Shown here one piece after another: positions 30,994 through 40,020 of a DNA stretch of 64,000 nt (its first letter is position 1; each line of letters opens with the position of its first letter). Below the pieces are notes generated by a model, which was given only the letters and a program-made list of their open reading frames with translations, was not told the DNA's origin and ran no database searches. The position numbers were made by a program, and so were the translations under genes. This stretch comes from Desulfosporosinus sp049943955 (GTDB taxonomy: Bacteria; Bacillota; Desulfitobacteriia; Desulfitobacteriales; Desulfitobacteriaceae), in assembly GCF_049943955.1 (NCBI RefSeq), contig NZ_JBNFTW010000007.1:1-64000 (forward strand), written 5' to 3'.

Positions 30994-33468
30994 GTGGAGA
31001 CAAGCCAAAATGATCAAATGATGTTGCTGGAAATTGAAAAACTTTTTAAGGATCTACTGTCTCCTTTGCAGGAAAGAGAAGGGGGTTCAGCCGCTTACTT
31101 CTACCGAATTGTCGGCTGCGATAATCAGAAAGAATTATTAAGTCGAGTCGCTAGTTTTGCAGAAAGACTTCAATCCACGGATAATTTTAAAATTTGGGAC
31201 ATGGTAATTCCCTTGCCGAGTGATCAAAAAATTATTGAAAGGATTAAGGGGATTTTGGAACCAATTTCCCTTAAAGATTATAACAATGGGGCTCTTCTCA
31301 ATGTTCTTGATGGTAAAGGTTATTTCTCCCTAACGATAGATTATTTGAGTTCTCAAACCATTCGCGAGGCTATTGCGATTGTAATTAATTTGTATATGGT
31401 TAATGATCAACCGAAAAATATTAGCATCGCTATGAATTTTGTGACAAAAATTCTGCTTTGGTACACTGATTTTGCTCAGTTTTGCCAAAAAGCTCGGACT
31501 AAGCCTAAAATTCTCTTTTGGGGAAGCCCTAAGACCCATGAAGTATACTTCCTAATTTTAGTGTTCCTGCTTGGCTGCGATGTCATCATAATTAATACAA
31601 CCTTTATTGACCGATTTGACAATGTCGATAAGCAAAATCATTTTTGTCTGCCTATAAAATTATCCCAAGAAATACCCCTTCCTTCTTTTCCCCAAAGACG
31701 GCCGGCGCCGGAAGCCCGTCCTAAAAACATCTCAACTATACAATCTCCTAAGAAGGCAGTGTCAGGGTCCTCCAATTTAATCTCTAAAATAAAAACTGAT
31801 CCTGCAATCGTGGTAAAATTGAAGCATTCAGATAATCCTTTGCAAGATATCCTTCTTCCGTTATCTAAACGCAGTGGGTATATTTCTGGACAGTTTCCCA
31901 TTTTACCGACATTATTTACACGTTATATCGGTGTGTCTGTTTCTTCGGATGATTGGCAAGCAGAATACTATAACGACCTCTATAATTTAGACCGAACCTT
32001 ACAACGTTCGGGTTATTATCTGAAGTTTCTTGAGGGCGTTCCTGCTCCTACACCAGTGGAAAGTTCCTTAATTCCGGAGCAATTTGCTCATGGTTCCTTT
32101 GAGACTCGCGAGGATATCTTAGAAAAGATTCTTCAAGCTAATATTTTGCCTCAGATAAAAACCCCAATCTTTGATAATACGCTTAAACAATCATTTATCG
32201 ATACGGTAAGTCTATTTTGTGATAGCCAATCGCATTTCACGTCTTCAATTTTCTTGAATTTTTGTTTAAAGCTCGTAGTATGGATTAACCGCTATCTGCC
32301 CAAACTGCTGGAAGGAAGAGATCCCTTGCCGCAAGATGGGGAGGGAGGAATTCTTCAGGAACAATGTTTTAAAATTCTCTTTTATGGCCCGATCAAACTT
32401 CATGAAGTTTATTTATTGAACTTTTTTCATAGGATCGGAAGCGATGTACTCTTTATTCATTCCGAGTTAGATGGTGATTCGGCGTTCAAAAATTTCGACA
32501 ATAATGGTACAATGACTCAAGTGATCAGAAACTTAAATAGTCTACAATTAGTGCCATTTCCTCTAAAAGAACAATTAATTCGCAAAAGTACTGTGGCGTA
32601 TAATGCCTCAAGAGAAATTGAAGAGGTTATTTACAGTGAGGATGTTGGGCTATATAAACCTTGGCAATTCGAACATTACTTGACTCAACCAATTACTCTG
32701 AAAACAACCTATGATGAACTGAAGATACTTTGGCAGGAAGCAGCTAAAATAAGACCTGAATTCAAAGTTCAAAATCATAAAGTCTATATTCCCAATCTCT
32801 TCGCTAAGATTAATGGAATTCATGAGGATTTAACAGCCTATTGGCAAGACCTGAAAACTTTTTCCCAGGCAGCAAATACGCATTTAATCAAAGCTCTACC
32901 TTTTTGTAGAGTGACCTATTCCAGACAGGAACTTTATCAAGCCAATTATTTATTTAATCCTCAAGGTTATCTCGATGAAGATAAAGTTATGAAAAGTCAA
33001 CATTATAAATTCACGTATCTGAGAACACCTTTGCAGCGGTTTTTGCTTTCTAAAATCAACGAACTTCTGTTTTCCAATATGTTTCTTTTCCAAATTGATG
33101 AACGGATGAAATTAAAGATTTTAATGACAGTCCTGACCATGGATGATTCTTTGATCAAGCTCATAGAAACTTTCGATTTTCCCCAAGAAATTCCCAAACT
33201 TATTGTTTATGATGCTAATAAAGAAAGTTTTTCGGAATTTGACGCGATATTAATTGCTTTTCTGAATTTAGTTGGCCTGGATATTCTTGTTTTTACGCCT
33301 ACTAAGTATAATACCCTTGAACAATTAATCAGGCCAAACCTTTTTGATGTATTTCAGATGCCTTTGTTGAAATATGACCTTGATCTCCCGGAACTATACA
33401 ATATTCCTACTCCTTCAACTCATAAGCAAGGGTTTTTCTCGAGATTTTTTAATAGTAATAAGCTATAG
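30994..33468 (+). CDS. YceG-like Ter-associated protein with three internal repeats
   Basis: 824 residues, longer than the roughly 540 of Bacillus YceG. The same module appears three times: KILFWGSPKTHEVYFL then GCDVIII (172-200), KILFYGPIKLHEVYLL then GSDVLFIH (460-489), and a weaker KLIVYDANKESFSEFDA then GLDILVFT (about 735-768). The first two copies are also each preceded by a similar helical stretch (ILLWYTDF, LVVWINRYL). No membrane segment seen. YceG-like proteins are associated with TerD and TelA in tellurite-resistance 'biosynthetic' modules. GTG 30994 follows GAGGTG by 7 nt. TelA follows at 33594. Confidence 0.75.
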   Translation: METSQNDQMMLLEIEKLFKDLLSPLQEREGGSAAYFYRIVGCDNQKELLSRVASFAERLQSTDNFKIWDMVIPLPSDQKIIERIKGILEPISLKDYNNGALLNVLDGKGYFSLTIDYLSSQTIREAIAIVINLYMVNDQPKNISIAMNFVTKILLWYTDFAQFCQKARTKPKILFWGSPKTHEVYFLILVFLLGCDVIIINTTFIDRFDNVDKQNHFCLPIKLSQEIPLPSFPQRRPAPEARPKNISTIQSPKKAVSGSSNLISKIKTDPAIVVKLKHSDNPLQDILLPLSKRSGYISGQFPILPTLFTRYIGVSVSSDDWQAEYYNDLYNLDRTLQRSGYYLKFLEGVPAPTPVESSLIPEQFAHGSFETREDILEKILQANILPQIKTPIFDNTLKQSFIDTVSLFCDSQSHFTSSIFLNFCLKLVVWINRYLPKLLEGRDPLPQDGEGGILQEQCFKILFYGPIKLHEVYLLNFFHRIGSDVLFIHSELDGDSAFKNFDNNGTMTQVIRNLNSLQLVPFPLKEQLIRKSTVAYNASREIEEVIYSEDVGLYKPWQFEHYLTQPITLKTTYDELKILWQEAAKIRPEFKVQNHKVYIPNLFAKINGIHEDLTAYWQDLKTFSQAANTHLIKALPFCRVTYSRQELYQANYLFNPQGYLDEDKVMKSQHYKFTYLRTPLQRFLLSKINELLFSNMFLFQIDERMKLKILMTVLTMDDSLIKLIETFDFPQEIPKLIVYDANKESFSEFDAILIAFLNLVGLDILVFTPTKYNTLEQLIRPNLFDVFQMPLLKYDLDLPELYNIPTPSTHKQGFFSRFFNSNKL

Positions 33469-33593
33469 TACAGTTGATCAAGGGTGGAAATATACGAGAC
33501 AAGAGATTATGATTTTATAGAAATTAATTAGAGGTTGTAAAAAAATTGGTCATGAGAGGCTCTTAATTAAGCAGGAAATGAGGTATAAAGAAC

Positions 33594-34718
33594 ATGGAAA
33601 TCCAAGGCTTTACAACGACATTGACTGAGGACAAAAGTTTAGTTCCGGCGCCCGTTCCAGAGTTTAATGTTGAACAAACTAAAAATGAAATTATGGCTAA
33701 GGTTAAAGAAAGCCCGGAAGTACGCAGTATTGTTCGCCAAATCAATATTGAAGATGTTAGTTCAATTATGAGCTTTGGGAAAAATACTTCGGAAGAGGTT
33801 TCTAGATTTGCAGATGCTATTTTGCATTCTATGCAAACTACGAAAGTTGAAGATTCAGGTGAACTCTTGCTGCAGCTGAATAAAATTATGGACAAATTTG
33901 ATATTAAGGACTTTGAAGAAAAATCGCCGGGATTTTTAGCAAAAATGTTCTCTAAAGCTAAAAACTCTGTAGAAGCTTTGTTCCATAAATATAACTCTAT
34001 GGGTGATGAAGTAGATAAAGTCTTTGTCACCCTAAAACAATACGAAGCGGAAATCAATACTGCAAACAAACATTTAGAAGACATGTTTATGAGAAACACA
34101 GAATATTATGAGCAGCTGGGTCAATATATCTATGCCGGTCAAGTCGTTCTGGCTGAGCTGAAAAACAATATTATTCCTACCGCTCAGGCTGCGGCTAATC
34201 AGACAGGCAACCAGCTTGATCAAATTAAGGTTAATAACCTCTTGCAAATACAAGAGATTATGGAACAGAGAATTTATGATTTACAGCTGGCTGAAAATGT
34301 TGCAGTTCAAAGTATGCCGACCATTAAATCTATTGAATATGGCAATTATAATTTAATCCGTAAGATTAACTCAGCTTTTGTGATTACTATGCCTATTTTC
34401 AAACAATGTTTAGTTCAGGCAATTATGTTAAAACGACAATCGGTCCAGGCTAAGGCGATGAGCGCTTTGGATGAAAAGACGAATGAACTTCTGCTCCGCA
34501 ACGCAGAAAACACAGCCCTGCAGTCTAAAATGGTTGCTAGGTTAGCGTCGGGAAGTTCAGTAAGTATTGAGACTCTGGAAAAATCCTGGCAAACAATCGT
34601 TAAAGGGATAGAAGAGACCAAAGCTATCCAAGATGAAATGAGGCAAAAACGTATAGATGGCACAAAACGTTTAGAGGTTTTGAAACAAGACTTTATTAAT
34701 CGCGGGATTATTCGTTGA
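33594..34718 (+). CDS. telA: Toxic anion resistance protein, TelA family
   Basis: 374 residues, largely helical, typical TelA length. Characteristic stretches are FMRNTEYYEQLGQYIYAGQV-like (near 163), QSMPTIKSIEYGNYNLIRKI and LVQAIMLKRQSVQAKAMSAL. Cytoplasmic member of the TerD/YceG/TelA stress module, linked to tellurite and other toxic-anion resistance. ATG 33594 follows AAATGAGGT. Ends at a terminator. Confidence 0.92.
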   Translation: MEIQGFTTTLTEDKSLVPAPVPEFNVEQTKNEIMAKVKESPEVRSIVRQINIEDVSSIMSFGKNTSEEVSRFADAILHSMQTTKVEDSGELLLQLNKIMDKFDIKDFEEKSPGFLAKMFSKAKNSVEALFHKYNSMGDEVDKVFVTLKQYEAEINTANKHLEDMFMRNTEYYEQLGQYIYAGQVVLAELKNNIIPTAQAAANQTGNQLDQIKVNNLLQIQEIMEQRIYDLQLAENVAVQSMPTIKSIEYGNYNLIRKINSAFVITMPIFKQCLVQAIMLKRQSVQAKAMSALDEKTNELLLRNAENTALQSKMVARLASGSSVSIETLEKSWQTIVKGIEETKAIQDEMRQKRIDGTKRLEVLKQDFINRGIIR

Positions 34719-34780
34719 TCATAACCGGCAATTCAAAATAGCAGACAACCATAATGGAAAATCACTGATGATGAAAGAAA

Positions 34781-34820
34781 TTAACGGGCCGATCCAATAA
34801 ATCGTGCCCGTTAATTTTAT
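34781..34820 (+). terminator. Terminator of the YceG-TelA unit
   Basis: TTAACGGGC (34781-34789)/GCCCGTTAA (34806-34814), then TTTTAT. Confidence 0.75.
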
Positions 34821-34919
34821 CAAAAAGTAAAAGTTCCTAATACTTCATTTTTTTGGTTAAATCTTTTTAAATCAGGTTGAATTGTCGTTAGTATAATACT
34901 TTCCAAATAAGCTGTTGAA

Positions 34920-35034
34920 GTGAACTCGTTCAGCTAATGCTGAACATCGAGGCTTCGATGACGAAAGTGTCCGTGGACACTTTCGCCGGAAGCGCCTAGC
35001 CCATAACAAATGCTATCGCGCTGAAGGGTGGACT
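34920..35034 (+). repeat. Palindromic MITE-like repeat, copy C
   Basis: Starts GTGAACTCGTTCAGCT with AGCTGAAC-type pairing, then a GAAAGTGTCC/GGACACTTTC hairpin and the segment AGCGCCTAGCCCATAACAAA, which recurs identically in copy E. The usual TCTCACGATTAG end is missing. Confidence 0.75.
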
Positions 35035-35103
35035 GGATCAAATCAGCATGCAGTATTTTGAAAATTTAAAATATGCCTTGAAACTTCCTTAACTCAAAAC
35101 TAT

Positions 35104-35144
35104 AATGGTATTACAATTATTTGTATACCATTAATTATAATACC
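35104..35144. promoter_or_regulatory. Operator-like dyads over the marR promoter
   Basis: AATGGTAT-N13-ATACCATT (35104-35132), and overlapping it GGTATTACAATTA (35107-35119) with TAATTATAATACC (35132-35144, one mismatch). TATAAT at 35136-35141 lies inside, so a bound repressor would block transcription; autoregulation is likely. Confidence 0.6.
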
Positions 35145-35170
35145 AACAAAATGGAGGTCTGAAGGTAAAA

Positions 35171-35602
35171 ATGATCACCGATAATTCATGCGGTCCCTCA
35201 AAATATATTTGTTATAAGCTGAGTCGTGTTATGAGAAAAATATATCGTTATTACGAGAGTAATCTTTCTCCCTATGGTATTACTCCATCTCAGTTTTACG
35301 TCTTGACCGTAGTTTGGGAGAATGACGGACTTAAGTTTAAAGATCTTGCTAAACGTTTAGAAATGGATGGGTCGACACTGACTTCTATCTTGGATCGCAT
35401 GGAGAGGCAAGACTTAGTAGAGAGGAGGGACGATCCCGAAGACAGACGGTCACTATTAGTTTGTCTCAAAGAAAAGGCGCGTGCAAATATCTTGGAAATC
35501 ACTAACCTTGCAGAAACAATGGATCGAGAGATCAAAGAGCGTTTTTCCAGAGAAGAATACGCTATTTTTGAAAAGGTTTTGGAGAGGCTTTTCCAAGATT
35601 AG
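35171..35602 (+). CDS. MarR family regulator
   Basis: 143 residues with a winged helix: ITPSQFYVLTVVWE, LAKRLEMDGSTLTSILDRME (recognition region) and the wing LVERRDDPEDRRSLLVCL. A dimeric DNA-binding repressor or activator, usually released by a small phenolic or oxidant ligand. It carries dyads over its own promoter. The gene lies between inverted copies of the palindromic repeat (34920 and 35663) and ahead of the flavin oxidoreductase at 35833, a likely target. Confidence 0.92.
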   Translation: MITDNSCGPSKYICYKLSRVMRKIYRYYESNLSPYGITPSQFYVLTVVWENDGLKFKDLAKRLEMDGSTLTSILDRMERQDLVERRDDPEDRRSLLVCLKEKARANILEITNLAETMDREIKERFSREEYAIFEKVLERLFQD

Positions 35603-35629
35603 GACAAATTATAGTTGCTCTAGAAAGGA

Positions 35630-35663
35630 ACCCCGATGTTCAGCTTTAGCTGAACGAGTTCAC
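35630..35663 (-). repeat. Palindromic MITE-like repeat, copy D (terminal part)
   Basis: On the minus strand GTGAACTCGTTCAGCTAAAG then CTGAACATCGGGG, the left terminus of the family. It faces copy C across marR. Confidence 0.75.
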
Positions 35664-35832
35664 TTAATATTGTCATTAATTGATACTTCAGTTGATACAT
35701 CGTTGTGTTAGGTTTTATGGACAGATGCCGATTAAGGTGTGGACGAAGATACAGACAATGCAAGAATGGAAAAGGTTTTACCTAATGACAATACCTGACA
35801 TCTATTTTAGATAGAAAAAGGAGGATTACAGG

Positions 35833-37854
35833 ATGTCTCGATTGTTTTCTCCTGCCAAGATAGGAACCCTTCAACTGCGTAATCGTCTGATCATGACTCC
35901 GCTGCATTTGGGGTACTGCCCGGAAGGCGAAGTTACGGATCGACTAATTGAGTTCTATCGAACTCGCGCCCGCGGAGGTGTAGGTTTGATTATCGTGGGT
36001 GGTTGTGGCATAGATAAAATCGGCAACGCCTTTGGCATGCCGCAGCTGGATGAGGATCGCTGTATACCGGGACTGATTCGTTTAGTTGAGGCAGTACACT
36101 CCGAAGGAGCAAAAATTGTACCACAGCTCTACCAAGCAGGTCGTTACGCTAACTCAGCCCATAACGGTCAATCTCCCGTAGCTCCTTCAGCGATCCCGTC
36201 TCGGCTTACAGGCCAACCCCCCCAGGAATTGACACAAGAAAAAATATTAGAAATTATTGCATCCTATAAAAGCGCAGCTAAACGTGCCCAGGCAGCAGGT
36301 TTTGACGGAGTTGAAATATTAGCTAGTGCCGGTTACTTAATCTCTCAGTTTCTTTCTCCCTTAACGAATCTACGTAAAGATCGTTACGGTGGAAATCTTC
36401 AGGCTCGAATGACCTTTGGTTTAGAAGTGGTTGAAGCTGTTCGCCGAGCTGTTGGAGCGGATTATCCAATAGTCGTTCGGGTTGCGGGCAATGATTTTAT
36501 GCCAGGAAGTCATACAAATCTCGAATCGAGAGCTTTTTGTCAGGTTCTTGAAAAAGCGGGGGTCAACGCACTTAATGTGACAGGGGGATGGCATGAAACA
36601 CCCGTACCTCAACTTACCATGAATGTCCCGCCTGGAGCCTTTACCTACTTAGCTGCAGGGATTAAACAAGCGGTTTCAATTCCCGTCATTGCATGCAATC
36701 GGATCAATACTCCGGAGCTTGCCGAGAAGATTCTCCAAGAAGGTAAAGCGGATTTCATTGGCATGGCCAGGCAGCTCATGGCTGATCCTGATTTCCCGAA
36801 TAAAGTCATGCAAGGAAACCTGGAAGCCATTCGTCCTTGCATCGCTTGCAATCAAGGGTGTCTCGATAATATTTTTCGTTTAAAACCGGCTGCTTGCTTA
36901 GTCAATGCTGAAGCCGGACGTGAAGCTGAGTTAGGATCAATTCAGCCAACATTGAACCCCCATAAAATTCTAGTGATTGGGGCCGGGGCTGCCGGACTGG
37001 AATATGCTCGAGTTTCAAGTCTTCTTGGGCATAAAGTTACTGTATGGGAAAAAGCTGAAAAATCTGGGGGACAATTGACACTAGCCGCTGCTCCTCCGGG
37101 ACGAAAAGATTTTCTTTATCTCAGCAGGTATTTGCAGTCAGCCTGTAAACAACAAGGAGTACAGATTGAATTTGGTGTTGCGGCTACGCCGGGCATGATT
37201 CTGGAAGCGGTAAAAAAAGACATGTTTAATCAAGTTATCATCGCTGCCGGGTCTATTCCTATCAATCCGCCGCTTCCCAATCAGGGACATAAGAACGTTC
37301 TTCAAGCTTGGGATGTATTGGCTGGCCGTAAAACAACTGGTCAGAACATAATAATTGTTGGCGGCGGTGCAGTTGGGGTGGAAACGGCTCTCTTTTTGGC
37401 AGAACCATCTGCCTTGGATGATGAAAGCCTTCGCTTCCTTATCTTGCAGCAAGCTGAATCTGACAAAGAACTATACCGCTTATTAACCCAAAGTAACAAG
37501 AAAATTACATTGCTGGAAATGGCCAAGGGAATTGGCAGAGACATCGGTCCAAGTACGCGCTGGTCAATGCTTGCCGATTTGAAACGCTATGGCGTTAAAT
37601 GTATGGACCAAACGAAAGTTTTAGAGATAACAACAGATGGCGTGCTGATTGAACGCGAAGGGGAACAACGTCAAATTCCTTGCGATACTGTGATTCTGGC
37701 TGTGGGCTCTATCTCTCAGAATGAACTATACCACGCTTTGCTGGGAAAGATTGAAAGATTGAGTTTGATCGGAGATGCCTTAAATCCTCGTAAAGCATTA
37801 GATGCTATTCATCATGCCTATCAGGAAGCTCGAGCCCAGAGATCAGGAGAATAA
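35833..37854 (+). CDS. NADH:flavin oxidoreductase / 2,4-dienoyl-CoA reductase type enzyme
   Basis: 673 residues in the usual three parts: an FMN-binding TIM barrel (1-330, LQLRNRLIMTPLHLGYCPEG, ASAGYLISQFLSPLTNLRKD), a [4Fe-4S] site C336-x2-C339-x3-C343-x11-C355, and a C-terminal FAD/NAD(P) domain with GAGAAGLEYARVSS near 383 and VVGGGAVGVE-type second Rossmann motif (IIIVGGGAVGVETALF). Electrons pass NAD(P)H-FAD-FeS-FMN to an enoate, dienoyl-CoA or similar unsaturated compound. ATG 35833 follows AAAGGAGG. Probably controlled by the adjacent MarR protein. Confidence 0.92.
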   Translation: MSRLFSPAKIGTLQLRNRLIMTPLHLGYCPEGEVTDRLIEFYRTRARGGVGLIIVGGCGIDKIGNAFGMPQLDEDRCIPGLIRLVEAVHSEGAKIVPQLYQAGRYANSAHNGQSPVAPSAIPSRLTGQPPQELTQEKILEIIASYKSAAKRAQAAGFDGVEILASAGYLISQFLSPLTNLRKDRYGGNLQARMTFGLEVVEAVRRAVGADYPIVVRVAGNDFMPGSHTNLESRAFCQVLEKAGVNALNVTGGWHETPVPQLTMNVPPGAFTYLAAGIKQAVSIPVIACNRINTPELAEKILQEGKADFIGMARQLMADPDFPNKVMQGNLEAIRPCIACNQGCLDNIFRLKPAACLVNAEAGREAELGSIQPTLNPHKILVIGAGAAGLEYARVSSLLGHKVTVWEKAEKSGGQLTLAAAPPGRKDFLYLSRYLQSACKQQGVQIEFGVAATPGMILEAVKKDMFNQVIIAAGSIPINPPLPNQGHKNVLQAWDVLAGRKTTGQNIIIVGGGAVGVETALFLAEPSALDDESLRFLILQQAESDKELYRLLTQSNKKITLLEMAKGIGRDIGPSTRWSMLADLKRYGVKCMDQTKVLEITTDGVLIEREGEQRQIPCDTVILAVGSISQNELYHALLGKIERLSLIGDALNPRKALDAIHHAYQEARAQRSGE

Positions 37855-37949
37855 TTTTGCCTCGTCTCAATCTCCACTTGATGGAGTGGGGGTTTTAGAT
37901 GGAGATACGCAGTCCTTATATATTGATTTGTTCAGATAACTAATACTGT

Positions 37950-37999
37950 CTCTGAGTAAAAACTGTAGTTATCAGTACAGTAATGCTCAGAGTTTTTTT
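37950..37999 (+). terminator. Terminator before the topoisomerase genes
   Basis: CTCTGAG (37950-37956)/CTCAGAG (37986-37992) enclosing an inner ACTGT/ACAGT stem, then seven T. Confidence 0.85.
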
Positions 38000-38085
38000 A
38001 TTAAAGTAACTGGACAAGGAGCAGAAATAGGTGTTATTGTACATAATGTCAATAGTAGAGTAAAATCACTACGGAGGTGAACTGT

Positions 38086-39999
38086 TTGTCAGCAGCGCAG
38101 TATAATGCAGAATCCATACAAGTATTAGAGGGCCTGGAGGCTGTACGCCGCCGTCCGGGCATGTATATAGGTTCCACGGGAAGCAAAGGGCTTCATCATC
38201 TTGCTTATGAGGTTATTGACAATGCTATTGATGAAGCGGGAGCAGGTTTTTGCGATCGAATCTCGGTTACCCTTAATCGGGATGGTTCAATTACGATTGA
38301 AGACAATGGGCGGGGAATTCCCGTTGATATTCATCCGGGGAAAAAAATCTCCGCAGTGCGCTTAGCTTTTGAAACTTTGCACGCTGGTGGTAAATTTGGC
38401 GGAGATACTTATAAAACATCGGGCGGATTACACGGAGTTGGGGCAAGTGTTGTCAATGCCTTATCAGAGTATTTAACGGTACAAATTAAAAGGGATGGCA
38501 AGCAATATCAAGTTGAATATGTTCAGGGCGGGGACTTAAAATCTGATTTGAAAATTATTGGCAGGAAATTAAAAGGTACCGGAACAACGGTAACCTTTAA
38601 ACCGGATCCTTTGATTTTTAAGGAGACTACGGTTTTTAAATACACTACCTTGCGCAGCCGCTTAATGGAGTTATCCTTTCTAAATAGGGGATTGACGATT
38701 ATACTTACGGATACCAGGGGAGAGCTGAAGACCGAGACCTTTTTGCAACAACAAGGGATTGTTGGTTTTGTTGAACATTTAATGAAAGAGGCCGGAGTAT
38801 CACCTGTCCATAAAAAAACCATCTATTTTACCGGAGAGAAGGACGAGGTCATTGTTGAATGTGCTTTGCAGTATAACGACGGTGAAGATGAATCCTTGCA
38901 CTCCTACGTTAATAACATACCTACGGATGAGGGAGGAACCCACGAATCGGGTTTTCGTACCGCTTTAACTAAAGCATTCAACAATTACGGGCGCAAAAAT
39001 AACCTTTTCAAAAAAGATGAGAGTCTCATCGGGGATGACCTGCGGGATGGTCTAACCTGTATCTTATCTCTTAAAATCAAAGAGCCTCAGTTTGAAGGAC
39101 AAACCAAAACAAAGCTTTCTAATCTGGAGGTTGAAGGGATTGTTCAATCCTTAACAAACGAGGGTATAAGTCAGTTTCTCGAACAAAACCCGTCGATTGC
39201 TAAACAAGTAATTAACCGCACCTTAACAACATGTTTAGCTCGCTTGGCTGCTAAAAAAGCGAAAGAATTAAAAAAGAAGGCCCGAGATGCAGAGGTTAAA
39301 GCTTTAAGCGGTAAACTTGCTGCCTGCAGCGGTAAAGATAAAACTCGCAATGAACTATTCTTAGTAGAAGGAGACAGCGCCGGCGGCTCAGCTAAAATGG
39401 GGAGGGACCGGCGTTTTCAAGCTATACTTCCCTTGCGGGGCAAAGTAATTAACACGTATCGGGCGAAATTAGATAAGATCCTGGAAAACGAAGAGATACG
39501 CAGTATTATTACGGCAGTAGGTTCAGGGATTGGCAAAGAATTTGATTTGGAAAAAGGCAATTATGCTCGTGTTTGTATCATGACAGATGCCGATATTGAC
39601 GGAGCTCATATTCGATGCCTTTTGTTAACCTTTTTTTACCGTTACATGAAGCCTCTCATCTTAAATGGTCGAGTCTTTATTGCCCAATCTCCTCTTTTTA
39701 AAGTGGAAAAAGAACGGGGCAAGATTATCCGCTATGCCTATGATGAAGAAGAATTAAAAAAAGAGCTCAAAGAATTAGGAAAAACAGCCAAGATTGCACG
39801 TTACAAAGGGCTTGGTGAAATGAACCCCGAACAACTTTGGGAAACAACTCTGAATCCTGCTAATCGACGCATGATTCAAGTAACTATAGATGACTCATTG
39901 GAGGCAGAACGTAAACTGAGAATTCTTATGAGTGAACAGGTCGAACCGCGGCGGGATTTTTTGATGGAAAATATTGTTTTTACAGATGATGATATGTAA
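38086..39999 (+). CDS. parE: Type IIA topoisomerase B subunit, ParE type
   Basis: 637 residues. GHKL ATPase motifs EVIDNAIDEA, DNGRGIPV and SGGLHGVGASVVNAL; transducer domain; TOPRIM with EGDSAGGSAKMGRD and MTDADIDGAHIR; C-terminal RYKGLGEMNPEQLWETT. Supplies ATP-driven strand gating with the ParC-type subunit starting 21 bp downstream. The TTG start at 38086 lies 7 nt after GGAGGT; the GTG at 38077 overlaps that site. The isolated location away from dnaA/recF and the partner's C-terminus suggest topoisomerase IV, though GyrB and ParE are hard to separate by eye. Confidence 0.9.
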   Translation: MSAAQYNAESIQVLEGLEAVRRRPGMYIGSTGSKGLHHLAYEVIDNAIDEAGAGFCDRISVTLNRDGSITIEDNGRGIPVDIHPGKKISAVRLAFETLHAGGKFGGDTYKTSGGLHGVGASVVNALSEYLTVQIKRDGKQYQVEYVQGGDLKSDLKIIGRKLKGTGTTVTFKPDPLIFKETTVFKYTTLRSRLMELSFLNRGLTIILTDTRGELKTETFLQQQGIVGFVEHLMKEAGVSPVHKKTIYFTGEKDEVIVECALQYNDGEDESLHSYVNNIPTDEGGTHESGFRTALTKAFNNYGRKNNLFKKDESLIGDDLRDGLTCILSLKIKEPQFEGQTKTKLSNLEVEGIVQSLTNEGISQFLEQNPSIAKQVINRTLTTCLARLAAKKAKELKKKARDAEVKALSGKLAACSGKDKTRNELFLVEGDSAGGSAKMGRDRRFQAILPLRGKVINTYRAKLDKILENEEIRSIITAVGSGIGKEFDLEKGNYARVCIMTDADIDGAHIRCLLLTFFYRYMKPLILNGRVFIAQSPLFKVEKERGKIIRYAYDEEELKKELKELGKTAKIARYKGLGEMNPEQLWETTLNPANRRMIQVTIDDSLEAERKLRILMSEQVEPRRDFLMENIVFTDDDM

Positions 40000-40020
40000 C
40001 GTGAAAGGGGGAGTATCCCA

